64,000 nucleotides of DNA from Lachnospiraceae bacterium (GTDB lineage: Bacteria; Bacillota; Clostridia; Lachnospirales; Lachnospiraceae). The notes beneath the pieces were generated by a model. That model did not search any database. It had not been told where the DNA came from and saw only the letters and a list, made by a program, of their open reading frames with translations. A program made the position numbers and the translations under genes. Positions within the stretch are counted from its first letter, which is position 1. Every line of letters starts with the position of its first letter. Below, in pieces: positions 1-7,113 of this stretch. Where the stretch lies: the NCBI GenBank assembly GCA_030524525.1, contig JAUNGI010000002.1, positions 33,985 to 97,984 on the forward strand, written 5' to 3'.

Positions 1-667
1 CGATCAGCTCTTTACCGACGTTTACGGCGCGAACCGGGCGGGCATCCGTTCGTTTCTGGTAAAGCCGATCAACAAAAAGGAGGAGATCCAGATCGTCTTT
101 AAGCGGCGGCTGGAACGGGTCGTGCTGCATTTTTATAAAAGGGAGCGTATGGAGCGGCTGAAGCAGACCAACATTGTGCTGATCGGCTTTATGGGAAGCG
201 GCAAGTCAAGCGTCGGCAAATGCTTTGCCGAGCGGTACGGCTTTGCGTTTGTCGATACGGACGCGCTGATCGAGGAACGGACGGGACGTTCGGTCAGCGA
301 GCTTTTTGCGGAAAAGGGCGAGGCTTATTTCCGCGACTTGGAGACCGAGGTATTGCAGGAGCTTGTGCGGAAGGCAAAGCGGCAGGTCATCGCCACGGGC
401 GGCGGAATGCCGGTCCGCATGAAAAATCAGAAGCTGCTCCGGAAGCTCGGCATGGTCGTTTATCTGAGCGTGACTCCGGAAACCGTGCTGGCGCGGCTTG
501 AGGGCGATACGACGCGGCCGCTTTTGCAGAAGGCTTCGCGTGAAAGCGAGATCCGGCACTTGCTGACCGAGCGGAAATTCGTATATCAGATGACCGCGCA
601 TAAGGTGATCGCCGTGGACGGAAAAACGGTCTCGGCGATCGCGGAGGAAATTCACGACAGTATTTGA
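1..667 (+). CDS. aroK: YqeG-type HAD phosphatase fused to shikimate kinase (5' truncated)
   Basis: The frame is open from base 2 to the stop at 665-667. The first 40-50 codons match the C-terminal end of YqeG-family HAD-IIIA phosphatases (GDQLFTDV-like start, then NRAGI, then a basic RRLERVVLHFYKR tail). They run with no stop into a complete shikimate kinase, which phosphorylates shikimate with ATP in aromatic amino acid synthesis. Kinase signatures are Walker A GFMGSGKSSVG, DTDALIEE, FRDLE, ATGGGMP and DTTRPLL. An ATG at 151 follows AAAAGGGAG by only 3 nt and could be an internal start giving a free kinase of about 171 aa. Downstream aroQ follows after 18 nt. The kinase call is firm. The fusion rests on the visible absence of a stop. 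Confidence 0.85.
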   Translation, partial: DQLFTDVYGANRAGIRSFLVKPINKKEEIQIVFKRRLERVVLHFYKRERMERLKQTNIVLIGFMGSGKSSVGKCFAERYGFAFVDTDALIEERTGRSVSELFAEKGEAYFRDLETEVLQELVRKAKRQVIATGGGMPVRMKNQKLLRKLGMVVYLSVTPETVLARLEGDTTRPLLQKASRESEIRHLLTERKFVYQMTAHKVIAVDGKTVSAIAEEIHDSI

Positions 668-685
668 CCAAAGGAGGAGCGGGCT

Positions 686-1147
686 TTGAACATTCTTATT
701 ATGAACGGGCCGAATCTGAATATGCTGGGGATCCGGGAGCCGGGAATTTACGGAACGGACACCTACGACGGGCTTGTCCGGATGCTGACGCAGAAGGCGG
801 AGGAGCTGGGCGTTTCCCTCGAATTTTTTCAGAGCAACAGCGAGGGCGCGCTGATCGACCGGCTGCATCAGGCGTATTTTGACCGTGTGGACGGGGTGGT
901 GATCAATCCGGGCGCTTACACGCATTACAGCTACGCGCTGCACGACGCGCTGAAAATTCTGAAAATGCCCAAGATCGAGGTGCATATTTCGGACATTCAC
1001 GCAAGGGAGGATTTCCGGAAGATCAGCGTTACCGCGCCCGCGTGCGACGCGCAGATCGCGGGCTACGGCTTGCGGGGATATGTTATGGCGATCGAGCAGA
1101 TAATAGAAAAAACGAAAACGGAGGAAACGAACAATGAAAGCGTATGA
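686..1147 (+). CDS. aroQ: Type II 3-dehydroquinate dehydratase
   Basis: This 153-aa protein is the small dodecameric dehydratase that converts 3-dehydroquinate to 3-dehydroshikimate in the cytoplasm, two steps before the kinase encoded upstream. Family signatures run through the whole length: NGPNLNMLGIREPGIYG with the catalytic Arg and Tyr, SNSEGALIDRLHQA, INPGAYTHYSYALHDAL, and VHISDIHAREDFR with the catalytic His. It starts at TTG 686, 6 nt after AAGGAGGAG. It overlaps pepP by 14 nt. The order aroQ-pepP-efp is a standard Firmicutes arrangement. Confidence 0.95.
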   Translation: MNILIMNGPNLNMLGIREPGIYGTDTYDGLVRMLTQKAEELGVSLEFFQSNSEGALIDRLHQAYFDRVDGVVINPGAYTHYSYALHDALKILKMPKIEVHISDIHAREDFRKISVTAPACDAQIAGYGLRGYVMAIEQIIEKTKTEETNNESV

Positions 1148-2195
1148 AAGAGCCGTGCAGATGATGCAGGAGCTTGGAGCCGACGGTTTTTTGGTGAACA
1201 ACATGGCGAATATCCGTTACCTGTCGGGTTATACAAACGACACGGGCTGCCTGCTGCTGACGAAAAACGGGCGCTATCTGTTTACCGATTTCCGCTTTGT
1301 CTTTCAGGCAAAGGAGGAGGCGAAGGATTTTACCGTTGTGACCGTGGAGGGGGGCTACGCTCCGGTTATTGCGGAATATGTAAAGAAGGAGCAGGTGCAG
1401 ACGCTTGCGTTTGAAATGCAGGACGTTACCCACGAGCATTATCTGCTGTTTGCACAGCACATTCCGGCGAAGCTGCTGCCTGTGAAAAACGAGCTGAGCC
1501 GCCTGCGGCGCATCAAGACACCGGACGAGCTTGCGTATCTGCGGGAAGCGGAGCATATCGGGGATCTGGCGTTTCGGGAGATCCTTCCGAGTCTTGTTCC
1601 GGGAACCACGGAAATCGAAATTGCGGCAAAGCTGGAATTTTTCATGAAGATGCACGGCGCGGACGGGATCAGCTTTCCGGCGATCGTCGCATCCGGCATC
1701 CATTCTTCGATGCCGCACGCGATGCCCTCGGAAAAGAAGCTGGAAAAGGGCGACTTTGTTACGATGGACTTCGGCTGCACCTATCACGGCTACTGTTCGG
1801 ATATGACCCGTACCGTCGTGATCGGAAAGGCAAACGAAAAACAGAAGGAGATCTACGGGATCGTTTTGGAGGCCCAGCTTGCGACGCTTGCCAAGCTGAA
1901 ATCCGGAATGACCGGAAAAGAGGTTGACAGCGTGGCGCGCGACATCATTGCGGCAGCCGGCTACGGGAACTGCTTTGGGCATAGCCTCGGGCACAGCGTC
2001 GGCTTGGAGATCCACGAGATGCCGGTCTCCAGTCAGAAATGCAGCGACGTTTTGGAGGCGGGCATGCTGATGACCGTCGAGCCGGGCATTTATGTGGAAG
2101 GCTTCGGCGGCGTGCGCATTGAGGATATGGTCATCGTAACGGAGGAGGGCTGCGAGAATCTGGCGTTTTCTCCAAAGGAGCTGATGGAGCTGTAA
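1134..2195 (+). CDS. pepP: Xaa-Pro aminopeptidase (M24 family)
   Basis: This 353-aa protein has an N-terminal creatinase-like domain (about 1-130) and a C-terminal M24 pita-bread metallopeptidase domain. It removes N-terminal residues that precede proline. The dinuclear metal ligands are visible: the Asp pair in MDFGCTYHGYCSDMTRT, His in GHSLGHSVGLEIHEMP, and the Glu pair in TVEPGIYVE and GVRIEDMV. The ATG at 1134 overlaps aroQ, and GGAGG lies 6-7 nt upstream. It belongs to the same transcription unit as aroQ. Confidence 0.93.
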   Translation: MKAYERAVQMMQELGADGFLVNNMANIRYLSGYTNDTGCLLLTKNGRYLFTDFRFVFQAKEEAKDFTVVTVEGGYAPVIAEYVKKEQVQTLAFEMQDVTHEHYLLFAQHIPAKLLPVKNELSRLRRIKTPDELAYLREAEHIGDLAFREILPSLVPGTTEIEIAAKLEFFMKMHGADGISFPAIVASGIHSSMPHAMPSEKKLEKGDFVTMDFGCTYHGYCSDMTRTVVIGKANEKQKEIYGIVLEAQLATLAKLKSGMTGKEVDSVARDIIAAAGYGNCFGHSLGHSVGLEIHEMPVSSQKCSDVLEAGMLMTVEPGIYVEGFGGVRIEDMVIVTEEGCENLAFSPKELMEL

Positions 2196-2250
2196 GGACG
2201 GACGGGAAACGTTTTTTCCCGGAAATCTTTCCGGAATATGAAAAAAAGTG

Positions 2251-2279
2251 TTGAAAAAGCGTTGCTTATAAGATACACT
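2251..2279 (+). promoter_or_regulatory. Sigma-A-type promoter of efp
   Basis: TTGAAA at 2251-2256 and TACACT at 2274-2279 are separated by exactly 17 nt. They lie in the pepP-efp gap, about 33 nt upstream of the efp start. This suggests efp can be transcribed independently of the aro genes. Confidence 0.65.
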
Positions 2280-2311
2280 AAATTGTAGTTAAGATGAAGG
2301 AGGACCTCTGT

Positions 2312-2869
2312 ATGGTATCAGCAGGCGATTTTAGAAACGGACTTACGCTGGAAATTGACGGAAACGTATATCAGGTGATCGAGTTCCAGCATGTAAAGCC
2401 GGGAAAAGGCGCGGCTTTTGTAAGAACAAAATTAAAGAATATTAAGAGTGGCGGCGTGGTGGAAAAGACGTTCCGCCCGACCGAGAAATATCCGCAGGCG
2501 CATATCGAAAGAAGCGATATGCAGTATTTGTACAACGACGGCGATCTGTACTACTTTATGAACGTAGAGACCTTCGATCAGACGGGACTCAGCGCCGATC
2601 AGGTCGGCGACGCGCTGAAGTTTGTGAAGGAAAACGATATGGTGAAAATGCTTTCCCATCAGGGACAGGTATTTGCGATCGAGCCTCCGTTGTTTGTGGA
2701 GCTTGTGATCACCTCCACGGAACCGGGCTTCAAGGGCGATACCGCCACCGGAGCCTCCAAACCGGCGATCGTGGAGACCGGCGCTACGGTATACGTTCCG
2801 TTGTTTGTCAATGAAGGCGAGACCATTCAGATCGATACGAGAACCGGCGAATACATGAAGCGTGTATAA
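2312..2869 (+). CDS. efp: Translation elongation factor P
   Basis: This 185-aa protein matches EF-P, which binds between the P and E sites and relieves ribosome stalling at polyproline. The KOW-like N-terminal domain carries the tip loop [15 protein letters not shown], with a lysine at the usual modification position. The OB-domain signature near the C-terminus includes [16 protein letters not shown] and ends with a TGEYMKRV-type terminus. The start is ATG 2312, 8 nt after AAGGAGG; the in-frame ATG at 2294 lies upstream of this ribosome binding site and is not used. The gene is followed at once by a strong terminator. Confidence 0.95.
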   Translation: MVSAGDFRNGLTLEIDGNVYQVIEFQHVKPGKGAAFVRTKLKNIKSGGVVEKTFRPTEKYPQAHIERSDMQYLYNDGDLYYFMNVETFDQTGLSADQVGDALKFVKENDMVKMLSHQGQVFAIEPPLFVELVITSTEPGFKGDTATGASKPAIVETGATVYVPLFVNEGETIQIDTRTGEYMKRV

Positions 2870-2877
2870 GGCTTTGT

Positions 2878-2910
2878 CCCCCAGCGTGAACCGCTGGGGG
2901 CTTTGTATTC
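2878..2910 (+). terminator. Rho-independent terminator after efp
   Basis: A perfect 9-bp stem (2878-2886 with 2892-2900, CCCCCAGCG/CGCTGGGGG) with a 5-nt loop is followed by CTTTGTATTCTT. It ends the efp transcript and lies in the 5' leader of the next gene. Confidence 0.75.
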
Positions 2911-2953
2911 TTCCCCTCCGGGGGAGGCTCTGAGGGAAACGGAAAGGAAGGCT

Positions 2954-3664
2954 ATGAAAGGATGCGAATGCTCCGCCGTTGTTTTTGATATGGACGGCGT
3001 GATCTTTGATTCGGAACGGCTCGTTATGGAAAGCTGGCTGACGCTTGCCGAGCGGGACGGCTATGGGGATATGAAGGGCGTGCTTTACCGCTGCCTCGGA
3101 GTCAACGCCGTGGAAACGAAGGAGATATTTCTGGAACATTACGGTCGGGAGTTCCCTTACGAAGCGTATCGAAAGGAAGCGTCGAGATGGTTTCACGAGC
3201 GCTTTGACGGCGGGCGGCTTCCTTTGAAGCCGGGGGTGCGGGAGCTGCTTGCCGCGCTGCAAAAAGCCGGGATCGGGGCGGCGCTTGCGTCCTCCACGCG
3301 GGAGGCGGTGGTGCGGCAGGAGCTTGGCGACGCGGGACTGCTGCCGTATTTTTCGGGTCTGATCTGCGGAGACATGGTAAAGCGCAGCAAGCCCGCGCCG
3401 GACATTTATCTTGCGGCATGCGAGCTGCTGGACGTGCCGCCGGAACAGGCGGTCGCCATTGAGGATTCCTTTAACGGAATTCGTTCCGCGCACGCGGCGG
3501 GGCTGCGTCCGATCATGGTGCCGGATCTGCTGCCGCCCGACGACGAGATGCGTCGGCTTTCTTACCGGATCTTCGGCGACCTGACGGAGGTTCGGCGGTG
3601 GCTTTTGAAGGAAGAAAAAGAACGGGGAGAGGAACGGCAATGCGAAGAAGCGACAGAGAGGTAA
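2954..3664 (+). CDS. HAD-superfamily hydrolase, subfamily IA (beta-phosphoglucomutase-like)
   Basis: This 236-aa protein carries all HAD motifs: FDMDGVIFDSE (motif I nucleophile Asp and acid/base Asp), SSTRE (motif II), KPAPDIYLAA with the motif III Lys, and AIEDSFNGIRSA (motif IV acidic pair). A helical cap lies between motifs I and II, as in phosphoglucomutase-type phosphatases. The substrate cannot be told from sequence. ATG 2954 is chosen because GGAAAGG lies 6 nt upstream and the motif I Asp falls near the N-terminus. It overlaps the next gene by 25 nt, which suggests translational coupling. Confidence 0.85.
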   Translation: MKGCECSAVVFDMDGVIFDSERLVMESWLTLAERDGYGDMKGVLYRCLGVNAVETKEIFLEHYGREFPYEAYRKEASRWFHERFDGGRLPLKPGVRELLAALQKAGIGAALASSTREAVVRQELGDAGLLPYFSGLICGDMVKRSKPAPDIYLAACELLDVPPEQAVAIEDSFNGIRSAHAAGLRPIMVPDLLPPDDEMRRLSYRIFGDLTEVRRWLLKEEKERGEERQCEEATER

Positions 3665-4116
3665 CGAATTTTCGGGAACTTGTGACGATCATGGAAAGGT
3701 GCGACGTCTGCCGGGTGGCGTTTCACGACGAGGAGTACCCGTATATTGTGCCGCTGAATTTTGGTCTGCGGGCGGAGGGAACCGAGGTCACGCTGTATTT
3801 CCACAGCGCGCTTGAGGGGAAAAAGCTCCGGCTTCTGGAACGCGACTGCCGCGTTGCGTTTGAGATGGACTGCGGACACCGGCTGGCGCTCTCGGAGGAA
3901 AAGGGCATGTGTACGATGGGGTACGAGAGCGTAATGGGGCGGGGGACGCTTACGCTTCTGCCGGAGGAGGAGAAGTACGAGGCGCTCCGCCTTTTAGTGG
4001 AACATTACCGTCCCGAGGGCTTTGCATTTGACAAAGCGGCGATCCCCCGGACGGCGGTCATGAAGCTAAACGTGACCGAGCTGACCGGAAAACGGAGGGT
4101 CGTAAAGAACGCATAA
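3640..4116 (+). CDS. Pyridoxamine 5'-phosphate oxidase-family flavin-binding protein (NimA-like)
   Basis: This 158-aa protein has the N-terminal pattern MRRSDREVTNF, CDVCRVAFHDEEYPYIVPLNFG and LYFHSALEGKKL found in small split-barrel FMN or heme-binding proteins of the PNPOx/NimA group. Members include nitroimidazole-resistance-like reductases, but most are uncharacterised, so a specific reaction is not claimed. The start at ATG 3640 follows GGAGAGG and lies within the end of the HAD gene. It ends at a bidirectional terminator shared with aroE. Confidence 0.8.
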   Translation: MRRSDREVTNFRELVTIMERCDVCRVAFHDEEYPYIVPLNFGLRAEGTEVTLYFHSALEGKKLRLLERDCRVAFEMDCGHRLALSEEKGMCTMGYESVMGRGTLTLLPEEEKYEALRLLVEHYRPEGFAFDKAAIPRTAVMKLNVTELTGKRRVVKNA

Positions 4117-4117
4117 A

Positions 4118-4150
4118 AAACGGGGAGCTTTTCAAAGAAGCTCCCCGTAA
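4118..4150. terminator. Bidirectional terminator between converging genes
   Basis: An 11-bp perfect inverted repeat (4120-4130 with 4138-4148; ACGGGGAGCTT and its complement) has a 7-nt loop and is flanked by A-rich sequence on the left and TAAATTTTG on the right. It can stop the NimA-like gene on the + strand and aroE on the - strand. Its right arm lies within the last codons of aroE. Confidence 0.65.
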
Positions 4151-4884
4151 ATTTTGTCTGCGGCTTCCATCGGCAGCACGTCGCCGAAGAACAGCTCGGA
4201 CGCTTTTTTGGCTTGCAGAACAAGCATCCGCAGACCGTTGACCGCAGCCGCTCCCTGCGCTGCCGCATCCGACAAAAGCCGTGTCACAGGCGGATTGTAG
4301 ATCAGGTCGCAGACCGCGCAAAGATTTTTGTAAGGGGTCAGGCTCATAGGAGAGGCGTCGCAGTTCGGGAACATGCCCACCGGACTGGTATTGACGATCA
4401 CGTCCGCGTCCGCGTGGGCGCACGCGGCTTCTTCGTAGGTCAGGCAGCCCGGCTCCCGCTTGTATTTGACGGTCAGCACGCTTCCGGCTCCCTCGTCCTC
4501 AAAAACGGCGAGAACCGCCTTTGCCGCGCCGCCGTTCCCAAGCACCAGCACCTTTCTTCCGGCAACGTCGATACGGTTTTCGTGCAGCGTCTCCGCAAAG
4601 CCGTAGTAGTCGGTATTATAGCCCCAAAGCTCCCCGTCCCGGCACACGACGGTATTGACCGCGCCGATGCGGGCGGCGGCGTCGTCCAGCCGGTCGAGAT
4701 AGGGGATGACCGCCTGCTTGTAGGGGATCGTCACGTTGATTCCCGCAAAGGCGCGCTCCTTCATAAATTCCGGGAACTCCTCCCGGCTCAGCTCCTTTAA
4801 TTCATAGGCTTCTTGGCGCATCGCCTCATGAATGCGCTTCGAATAGCTGTGTCCCAGCTTTTCTCCGATCAATCCGTATTTCAT
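4132..4884 (-). CDS. aroE: Shikimate dehydrogenase (NADP+)
   Basis: This 250-aa protein reduces 3-dehydroshikimate to shikimate, completing the local aroQ-aroE-aroK set. It shows the substrate-binding GHSYSKRIHEAM (both Ser), catalytic Lys and NVTIPYKQAVIPYLD, NTVVCRDGELWGYNTD with the catalytic Asp, and NADP-binding GNGGAAKAV. The C-terminal helix NGLRMLVLQAKKASELF is typical. It is slightly shorter than the usual 270-290 aa, with compact loops in the Rossmann domain. The start ATG (complement of 4882-4884) follows GGGAGGATAA. It is the only gene on the minus strand in the window apart from possible remnants. Confidence 0.93.
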   Translation of the reverse strand: MKYGLIGEKLGHSYSKRIHEAMRQEAYELKELSREEFPEFMKERAFAGINVTIPYKQAVIPYLDRLDDAAARIGAVNTVVCRDGELWGYNTDYYGFAETLHENRIDVAGRKVLVLGNGGAAKAVLAVFEDEGAGSVLTVKYKREPGCLTYEEAACAHADADVIVNTSPVGMFPNCDASPMSLTPYKNLCAVCDLIYNPPVTRLLSDAAAQGAAAVNGLRMLVLQAKKASELFFGDVLPMEAADKIYGELL

Positions 4885-4954
4885 AAAAGGTTATCCTCCC
4901 GATTTTTCCGTACGCGATCCGCGTTGCCGACCGGCAGCCCGCAGACCCCTGTCA

Positions 4955-4983
4955 AGCATAGCCCAAAAACCGGAAAATTGCAA
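4955..4983 (-). promoter_or_regulatory. Sigma-A-type promoter of aroE
   Basis: On the minus strand, TTGCAA (4983-4978) and TATGCT (4960-4955) are separated by exactly 17 nt, about 70 nt upstream of the aroE start. It lies back to back with the spoIIIA promoter; the two -35 elements are only 10 nt apart. Confidence 0.55.
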
Positions 4984-4993
4984 CGGATTTCCG

Positions 4994-5021
4994 GCATATT
5001 CCAAGCGGCGCCTCATATATT
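4994..5021 (+). promoter_or_regulatory. Sigma-E promoter of the spoIIIA operon
   Basis: GCATATT (4994-5000) matches the sigma-E -35 consensus, and CATATATT (5014-5021) differs from the -10 consensus CATACANT by one base. The spacer is 13 nt. The first gene starts 22 nt further on. In Bacillus subtilis spoIIIA is transcribed in the mother cell by sigma-E, so site and gene agree. Confidence 0.75.
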
Positions 5022-5042
5022 AAAAGCAGACGGGGAGGTGGA

Positions 5043-5969
5043 ATGTGCGGCATGAAGGAAAAGGACTTGTTTCTGAGGGCGTTCCCGGCTGCGCTGCGGA
5101 GGCTTCTGGAGACCGCCGTGGAGGAGTTTTCCTGTTTGCAGGAGGTGCGTCTGCGGGTGGGACAACCGGTATTTCTGACCTACGACAACCGCGAGTGGTA
5201 TCTGGGACAGGACGGCAGACGCCGCCGGGAAGCGGCGCAGAGCTTTCGGATGACGCAGGAGCTGCTGCGGGAAATGCTGTCGTTTTTAAGTAATTATTCG
5301 GTCTATGCGGTCGAACAGGAGCTTCGGCAGGGGTTCCTGACGATGCCGGGCGGGCACCGGGTGGGGATCTGCGGGAAGCTTGTGACGGAAAACGGACAAG
5401 CAAGGACGCTGCGGGAGGTCAGCTCGATGAACGTGCGCGTGGCGCATTCGCATCCGGGCTGCGCCGACGCGGTTCTGCGCAGGCTGCCGCTTTTGAGCCG
5501 CCCCGGAAACGTGCTGCTGGTTTCGCCGCCGGGCTGCGGAAAAACGACGCTGCTGCGGGACCTGATCCGTCAGCTTTCGGCGGGGGGCTATACGGTGGGC
5601 GTCGTGGACGAGCGTTCGGAGATCGCCGCCTGTTATCAGGGGGTCCCGGGACAGGAGCTTGGGCCCCGCACCGACGTGCTGGACGCGACGCCGAAGGCGG
5701 TGGGCATGCGGATGCTGCTTCGTTCGATGGCGCCCGATTACATCGCCGTGGACGAGATCGGCGGCGAGGAGGAGCTGCATGAGCTTTGGACGGCGCTGTA
5801 CTGCGGCTGTCATCTGATCGCCACCTGTCACGCCGCCGACCGGGCGGAGCTGCTGGGCAAGCCGGGGCTTTCCGAGCTTCTGAAAAAGTGCTGCTTTCAG
5901 GGCGTCGTGTTTCTTTCGCGGAGCAAAGGGGCGGGAACGATCGAGGAGGTGGAATGGAATGCTACATAG
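5043..5969 (+). CDS. spoIIIAA: Stage III sporulation protein AA (ATPase)
   Basis: This 308-aa protein is the secretion-type ATPase of the SpoIIIA channel, which links mother cell and forespore after engulfment. It has Walker A SPPGCGKTTLLRDL, VVDERSEIA, and the Walker B-like DYIAVDEIGGEEE, with an Asp/His-box region CHLIATCHAAD, as in type II/IV secretion ATPases. GGGGAGG lies 4 nt before ATG 5043; ATG 5052 is an alternative start. It overlaps spoIIIAB by 11 nt and heads the eight-gene operon. Confidence 0.95.
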   Translation: MCGMKEKDLFLRAFPAALRRLLETAVEEFSCLQEVRLRVGQPVFLTYDNREWYLGQDGRRRREAAQSFRMTQELLREMLSFLSNYSVYAVEQELRQGFLTMPGGHRVGICGKLVTENGQARTLREVSSMNVRVAHSHPGCADAVLRRLPLLSRPGNVLLVSPPGCGKTTLLRDLIRQLSAGGYTVGVVDERSEIAACYQGVPGQELGPRTDVLDATPKAVGMRMLLRSMAPDYIAVDEIGGEEELHELWTALYCGCHLIATCHAADRAELLGKPGLSELLKKCCFQGVVFLSRSKGAGTIEEVEWNAT

Positions 5970-6480
5970 AGTATTGGGCGGAATGTTTGTGATCGCCGCC
6001 TGCGGCGGCGGGGGGATCCTCTTTGGACGGCAGATGAAGCTGCGTCAGGAGCACTTGCAGGAGGGACGGCGCGCGGTGGAGCTTTTGCAGGCGCAGATCC
6101 GAACCGAGGGCGGGAGCCTTCCGGAGGCGCTGCGGGAGACCGGGGAGCATATGGCGGGGGTCTACGGGGAGCTGTTCCGCGAGATCTCGGAGGAAATGCT
6201 TTTGTACCGGGGAGAGCCCGTGCGCGTGCTCTGGGAGGAGGCGGCACGCCGGAAGCTCCGGCAGTCGTATCTGCAGCCCTCGGACGTGGAGCAGTTCGTC
6301 CTGCTGGGGGAACAGCTCGGAATGACCGACCGGCAGATGCAGGAGACGATTCTTGGACGTTATCTGAGCTATACGGAAAACGAGCTCTCGGTTTTGCTGG
6401 GGGAAATTCGGGAAAAGACCCGGCTGTACCGCAATCTGGGAATTTTGCTGGGGATCTTTCTGACGATTTTGCTGCTCTAG
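5959..6480 (+). CDS. spoIIIAB: Stage III sporulation protein AB
   Basis: This 173-aa protein has hydrophobic segments at both ends (about 5-22 and 158-173) and a helical middle with the GspF-like character of SpoIIIAB. Recognisable stretches are the N-terminal GGGGILFGRQMKLR, LYRGEPVRVLWEEA, LGMTDRQMQ and a C-terminal YRNLGILLGIFLTILLL. It probably forms the platform of the SpoIIIA complex in the mother-cell membrane. The order AA-AB-AC supports the name. Confidence 0.92.
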   Translation: MLHRVLGGMFVIAACGGGGILFGRQMKLRQEHLQEGRRAVELLQAQIRTEGGSLPEALRETGEHMAGVYGELFREISEEMLLYRGEPVRVLWEEAARRKLRQSYLQPSDVEQFVLLGEQLGMTDRQMQETILGRYLSYTENELSVLLGEIREKTRLYRNLGILLGIFLTILLL

Positions 6481-6526
6481 CGCCGGGCGCTTGTACGAAT
6501 AAATTTGCTTTGCTATGTGAGGAAAC

Positions 6527-6721
6527 ATGGACATTTATCTGATCTTTAAGATCGCGGCGGTGGGAATTTTGGTGTCTGTCGTGGGGCAGATACTGAAGGC
6601 GTCCGGCAGGGAGGAGCAGGCGTTTTTGGCAAGTCTGGCGGGACTTCTGCTCGTGCTGAGCTGGGTGCTTCCCTACATCGCGCAGCTGTTCCAGCTGATC
6701 GACGGATTGTTTCAGTGGTAA
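6527..6721 (+). CDS. spoIIIAC: Stage III sporulation protein AC
   Basis: This 64-aa membrane protein has two predicted membrane segments (about 5-22 and 33-52) around a short polar loop with GQILKASGREEQA, the usual length and form for SpoIIIAC. ATG 6527 follows GAGGAAAC. It sits 46 nt after spoIIIAB and directly before its paralogue spoIIIAD. Confidence 0.92.
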   Translation: MDIYLIFKIAAVGILVSVVGQILKASGREEQAFLASLAGLLLVLSWVLPYIAQLFQLIDGLFQW

Positions 6722-6735
6722 AAGAGGAGCCGGGG

Positions 6736-7113
6736 ATGGAAAAACTGGTTGGTGTGGCGCTGGTCGCGGTGACCGGGGTGCTGCTTTGCAAAAAGGAGGC
6801 GGGGGGCGCGGCGCTTTTGCTGACGCTTGCCGCGGCGGTCTATGCGGTGTTCTGGGGCTTGGAGCGCATGCAGTTCGTCGTGGCGGCGCTGTCCGGTCTG
6901 TTTGACCGTGTGGGGTTGGATTCCGCCTACTGGAAGATCCTTATGAAGATTGTGGGGATCGCCTATGTGGGAGAGTTCGGCACGGCGCTTTGCCGGGACG
7001 CGGGCTGTCAGGCGCTCGGAGAGCAGATCGCGATCGCCGCCAAGTTCAGCATTCTTGCCGTAAGCCTGCCGGTGCTTCTGCAGTTGGTGGAGGTGATGGA
7101 GCGCTTTGGCTGA
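6736..7113 (+). CDS. spoIIIAD: Stage III sporulation protein AD
   Basis: This 125-aa polytopic protein is related to SpoIIIAC but longer, with four hydrophobic segments and the motif KILMKIVGIAYVGEFGTALCRDAG characteristic of SpoIIIAD (shown by the conserved GIAYVGEFG core). ATG 6736 is preferred over the in-frame GTG at 6715, since AAGAGGAG precedes it at proper distance. It overlaps spoIIIAE by 8 nt. Confidence 0.92.
   Translation: MEKLVGVALVAVTGVLLCKKEAGGAALLLTLAAAVYAVFWGLERMQFVVAALSGLFDRVGLDSAYWKILMKIVGIAYVGEFGTALCRDAGCQALGEQIAIAAKFSILAVSLPVLLQLVEVMERFG

Noticed and set aside
2209-2226. Hairpin GGGAAA/TTTCCC after pepP
   Set aside because: The stem is short and lacks a following T-run; too weak to call a terminator.
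4885-5042. Riboswitch, T-box or tRNA in the larger gaps (also 50467-50756, 61292-61612, 62897-63185)
   Set aside because: No cloverleaf, T-box sequence or known riboswitch core was recognised by eye.
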